From Winogradskyella ouciana (lineage in GTDB: Bacteria > Bacteroidota > Bacteroidia > Flavobacteriales > Flavobacteriaceae): a stretch of DNA of 64,000 bases. The notes under the pieces were generated by a model that was not told the origin of the DNA, did no database searches, and saw only the letters and a list, made by a program, of their open reading frames with translations. Where the stretch lies: assembly GCF_009709615.1 (NCBI RefSeq), contig NZ_WJYA01000003.1, positions 210,528 to 274,527 of the forward strand, in the 5' to 3' direction. Each line of letters begins with the position of its first letter. Within the stretch, counting starts at the first letter, position 1. Shown one piece after another: positions 62,801 through 64,000 of the stretch. Both the position numbers and the translations under genes were made by a program.

Positions 62801-64000
62801 CACGTTCTGTGGGACGACTATGGTGTTACCATTACCATCGTCAAAGGTCCAATTGATGACATAGGTGCCCTGTGTGTTGTAGGTCAGTGGATCCGTCGTG
62901 GTTCCCGTCAATGTTCCCGAACAGTTGTCCGTGGTGGTCGGTGTTGATACTGTCGCTGAACATTCACCTGTAACATCTGCCAGTGTCGGTGTGGTCGGAT
63001 CGGTAACATCGTCCACGATAACGTTCTGTGGAACTATGATACTGTTTCCGTTGCCATCGTCAAAGGTCCAGTTGATGACATAGGTACCCTGTGTGCTGTA
63101 GCTCAGTGGATTGGTCGTGGTTCCCGTCAATGTTCCCGAACAGTTGTCCGTGGTGGTCGGTGCCGTGGCAGTGGCCGAGCATTCGCCCGTGACGTCTGCC
63201 AGTGTCGGTGTTACCGGATCGGTGATATCATCCACGATCACGTTCTGTGGCACTATGATACTGTTGCCATTACCGTCGTCGAAGGTCCAGTTGATGACAT
63301 AGGTTCCTTGTGTGCTGTACGTCAGTGGATCCGTCGTGGTTCCTGTTAATGTTCCCGAACAGTTGTCCGACGTGGTCGGTGCCGTGGCCGTGGTCGAGCA
63401 TTCGCCTGTAACATCTGCCAGTGTCGGTGTGGTCGGATCGGTAACATCGTCCACGATGACGTTCTGTGGCACTGTGATACTGTTGCCGTTACCGTCGTCA
63501 AAGGTCCAGTTGATGATAAAGGTGCCTTGCGTACTGTACGTCAGTGGATCGGTCGTGGTTCCCGTCAATGTTCCCGAACAGTTGTCCGTTGTGGTCGGTG
63601 CCGTAGCCGTGGCCGAACATTCGCCCGTGACATCTACCAAAGTTGGTATTACCGGATCGGTGATATCATCCACGATCACGTTCTGTGGAACGACGATCAC
63701 ATTGCCGTTGCCATCGTCGAAGGTCCAATTGATGACATAGGTGCCCTGTGTGTTGTAGGTCAGTGGATCTGTCGTGGTTCCCGTTAGTGTGCCTGAACAG
63801 TTGTCCGTCGTGGTCGGTGCCGTGGCAGTGGCCGAGCATTCACCTGTCACGTCTACCAGTGTCGGTGTGGTTGGATCGGTGACATCGTCCACGATCACAT
63901 TCTGTGGCACTGTGATACTGTTGCCGTTGCCATCGTCAAAGGTCCAGTTGATGACATAGGTGCCTTGTGTGCTGTACGTTAGTGGGTCGGTTGTTGTTCC
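56861..64000 (-). CDS. Giant T9SS surface adhesin with HYR-like repeats (5' end beyond the window)
   Basis: At least 2380 residues; the frame is open through the right edge, so the N-terminus is missing. Visible order from the N-side: at least twelve 73-residue HYR/Ig-like repeats, each with two Cys (GECSAT and DNCSGT) and ending NWTFDDGNGN. Next come a divergent HYR domain (DPIAVCQDLTIQLDD), an Ig-like segment, a jelly-roll domain (LPGWLVDGADG...SIDFQSAYYLQSG), a LamG domain (IDFDGTNDYITFKDN, FSIEVWVKPES), a large unassigned region and a T9SS type A sorting domain. It is probably anchored at the surface and acts in adhesion or gliding-related contact. Confidence 0.9.
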   Translation of the reverse strand, partial: GTTTDPLTYSTQGTYVINWTFDDGNGNSITVPQNVIVDDVTDPTTPTLVDVTGECSATATAPTTTDNCSGTLTGTTTDPLTYNTQGTYVINWTFDDGNGNVIVVPQNVIVDDITDPVIPTLVDVTGECSATATAPTTTDNCSGTLTGTTTDPLTYSTQGTFIINWTFDDGNGNSITVPQNVIVDDVTDPTTPTLADVTGECSTTATAPTTSDNCSGTLTGTTTDPLTYSTQGTYVINWTFDDGNGNSIIVPQNVIVDDITDPVTPTLADVTGECSATATAPTTTDNCSGTLTGTTTNPLSYSTQGTYVINWTFDDGNGNSIIVPQNVIVDDVTDPTTPTLADVTGECSATVSTPTTTDNCSGTLTGTTTDPLTYNTQGTYVINWTFDDGNGNTIVVPQNVIVDDVTDPTTPTLADVTGECSATATAPTTTDNCSGTLTGTTTDPLTYSTQGTYVINWTFDDGNGNSITVPQNVIVDDVTDPTTPTLADVTGECSATVSTPTTTDNCSGTLTGTTTDPLTYNTQGTYVINWTFDDGNGNTIVVPQNVIVDDVTDPTTPTLADVTGECSATATAPTTTDNCSGTLTGTTTDPLSYSTQGTYVINWTFDDGNGNVIVVPQNVIVDDITDPVTPTLVDVTGECSATATAPTTTDNCSGTLTGTTTDPLTYSTQGTFIINWTFDDGNGNSITVPQNVIVDDVTDPTTPTLADVTGECSATVTAPTTTDNCSGTLTGTTTDPLSYSTQGAFVINWTFDDGNGNSITVPQNVIVDDVTDPATPTLADVTGECSATVTAPTTTDNCSGTLTGTTTDPLTYSTQGTYVINWTFDDGNGNSITVPQNVIVDDVTDPATPNLPIITGQCSATVPVPSTTDGCTGTITGTTSDPLTYNAQGSYAVNWTFNDGNGNVTNVVQNVVVDDTIDPIAVCQDLTIQLDDTTGTATIIGPQLDNGSSDNCGLVNFSLSQSIFDCTDIGTNIVVLTVDDGNGNTDTCTATVTVTSPNIDGGTALGYLNNTETVADSDNIIEVTACPDEPQNATINLSGHSGSVVFWQTSTNGGVIWSDVANTTTSFYYANILETTLVRAVVQIGSCQATSSIVVVAVVPPDVPPTIIGPSEYTICLGEAITVEAESSFSVNTELNNGGQFNEANLPGWLVDGADGVSGWNASGSNTSPTPWRGISNGNGNNSSNITEGVRYKNQGGGKFAITYGDFNGADPSPPVTTLETAVFNTLGLTNASIDFQSAYYLQSGASGIVELSVDGGATYPVTLMSFNGPGDSGGFVNQGNGGNNVPTVNLQDGIHSVSLDLSDYIGLTDLRVRFTFTSTVGSSWAIDGITLPQAPVDEVIEWEDGTGTVVTTGSSTTITPVTPGIQTYGVTSLINGCRADGPEGTEFIDVNATLAYAGEDISQIIGECGEDVELNAYDNNLTAAQNIANGVSNAAVFTTGTYPGTAAAGVWSANLISSCGGNYSFSDLGSPSSKFSADPGTYEVTWTIPSINCSDTMIVTIESCPTIDFDGTNDYITFKDNYDLSNEFSIEVWVKPESVTGTQTLFSKRDANDLTSGYDLRLTGATVQFNWNSTETIQSSYPISIDRWYHIAVTNDSGNYRLYIDGIEVSSPVAGIAPTTNAMASIVGAMDQNNNPPNKPLHYYNGWMDELRIWSTALTQDQIRQMMNQEIDDNTLVRGAVVPLDITGLPWADLEGYYRMDVLCGKLVAYKGLTGLLRNMDSAQQETAPIPYTSRVDGQEWATDNTWTNFNVWDAPNSIGVDNATLIDWNIVETSHDIFSGDKDITVLGLISDTPNKELEIRDPSTPNNQTNDGQMLRVTHYLELDGNIKLVGQSQLLQDFGSVLATSSVGSLERHQQGTLNETNYNYLSSPVGTLNTSSNNVAYTVPSVLRDGTNANNISTITFNDGAIDPSGTAGNLTMAGYWLWYYNNRNDVEDEQTNYDAWQYLGSSTPIDVGLGYTMKGSGLASAFGEQNWAFVGKPNNGDNINFNINADHQTLLGNPYPSALDSHKFIDDNIPGSGTGAIDGTLYFWEHYPENQTHFLEEYEGGYATLTKLGSVPAAVISSLISGNTTANPKRPGRYIPVAQGFFVQAPEFGSGVRTINFNNSQRIFYREGVDLETPSGDDSVFLRNNSDTVSASSSQNDNEQIIRSIRFFFNSQGYSRELLLGFTSDNDATDGVDFGYDAERYDVMLDDISWKIEDRDFVIQGVGEYDSSKIYPLYITVTNDGEIVLEASEIENFESDIDVFLYDSVLNSYTSIKNVEHIFILSPGEYVDRFYIVFESQVLSIEENDTKSLGLYYLDNTNEIYVNWINTNDIVQIELFNILGQSVKLWDDISPESDTELRIPVIEVPHGAYVVKLKLKRGSIVSRKVIIKQ
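61283..64000. repeat. 219-bp tandem repeat array
   Basis: Eleven near-identical units plus one divergent unit between 61283 and 63910, and a further partial unit to the right edge. The period is 219 bp (73 codons). A 60-base line inside it (62461-62520) is 55% G+C, against 33% at 57001-57060 in the same gene. Exact stretches of about 300 bp recur at a distance of 438 bp (near 62262 and 62700), and about 230 bp recur at 1533 bp (7 units; near 61910 and 63443), which shows recent unit shuffling. Confidence 0.95.

Noticed and set aside
61560..63959. Several overlapping + strand ORFs of 60-140 codons rich in VPVNVPEQLSVVVGAV
   Set aside because: They are antisense shadows of the 219-bp repeat array; the same frame stays open because every unit has the same sequence, and there is no start signal or other coding evidence.
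61283..64000. CRISPR-like array
   Set aside because: The repeat is 219 bp, contiguous, without spacers, and is in frame with a T9SS protein.

Overview
The window reads as a chromosome segment of a marine-type member of the Flavobacteriaceae (phylum Bacteroidota). The evidence is a low G+C background, type IX secretion (T9SS) C-terminal sorting domains, lipoproteins with short N-terminal lipoboxes, upstream elements matching the Bacteroidota -7 consensus TAnnTTTG, a reg_prop/Y_Y_Y hybrid two-component regulator, a bacillithiol gene (bshB1) and the flavobacterial forms of FtsK, LptF/G and RibB. I cannot name the genus.

Layout. (1) 1-420: the 3' end of a HEPN-type gene and a structured, possibly cassette-type repeat. 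(2) 425-20149: mostly housekeeping and envelope genes: an M61-like protein, a TlpA-type lipoprotein, pheT, a membrane protein, tpx, a diacylglycerol kinase, a VanY-like peptidase, ftsK, a LolA-like carrier, an LptF/G permease, a RibB protein with a degenerate GTP cyclohydrolase domain, a secreted GH16 glucanase and a large DUF3857/transglutaminase protein. (3) 20167-21519: a DegT-type aminotransferase followed by the broken end of a nitroreductase gene. (4) 21667-38046: about twelve minus-strand genes for exported proteins: a cupredoxin-like lipoprotein, T9SS cargo, a YadA-head/S74 fibre, a ScyD/E propeller, paired lipoproteins, paired LLKKL proteins, an M43 metalloprotease and two copies of a lectin-like domain. 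(5) 38366-42286: an HTCS hybrid sensor/regulator, separated from region 4 by a likely operator. (6) 42391-43325: a chimeric aminotransferase pseudogene and an intact nitroreductase. (7) 43422-46828: a MocA-type nucleotidyltransferase and a two-subunit molybdenum hydroxylase. (8) 46842-53560: an acetyltransferase-like protein, a flavin enzyme, tRNA-Ser, a DUF3108 protein, a small membrane protein and two M28 peptidases. (9) 53561-53990: a TPP riboswitch with its own promoter but no downstream gene, and tRNA-His. (10) 53991-55866: bshB1 and a trans-sulfuration enzyme. (11) 55916 to the right edge: a small T9SS protein and a giant T9SS adhesin with a 219-bp tandem repeat that runs off the window.

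Main points of interest. The TPP aptamer at 53661-53736 lies in a stand-alone transcription unit: promoter, aptamer, hairpin, then only opposite-strand genes. Regions 4-5 form an HTCS-linked locus of secreted proteins with no SusC/SusD pair and no recognisable carbohydrate enzyme, which is not the usual HTCS context; a 21-bp-spaced direct repeat placed where the -33 box should be is its likely operator. The interval holding regions 4-5 is flanked by 278/279-bp direct repeats about 97% identical, each carrying the broken end of a gene that is intact at the other side, which suggests integration or duplication at an aminotransferase-nitroreductase junction.
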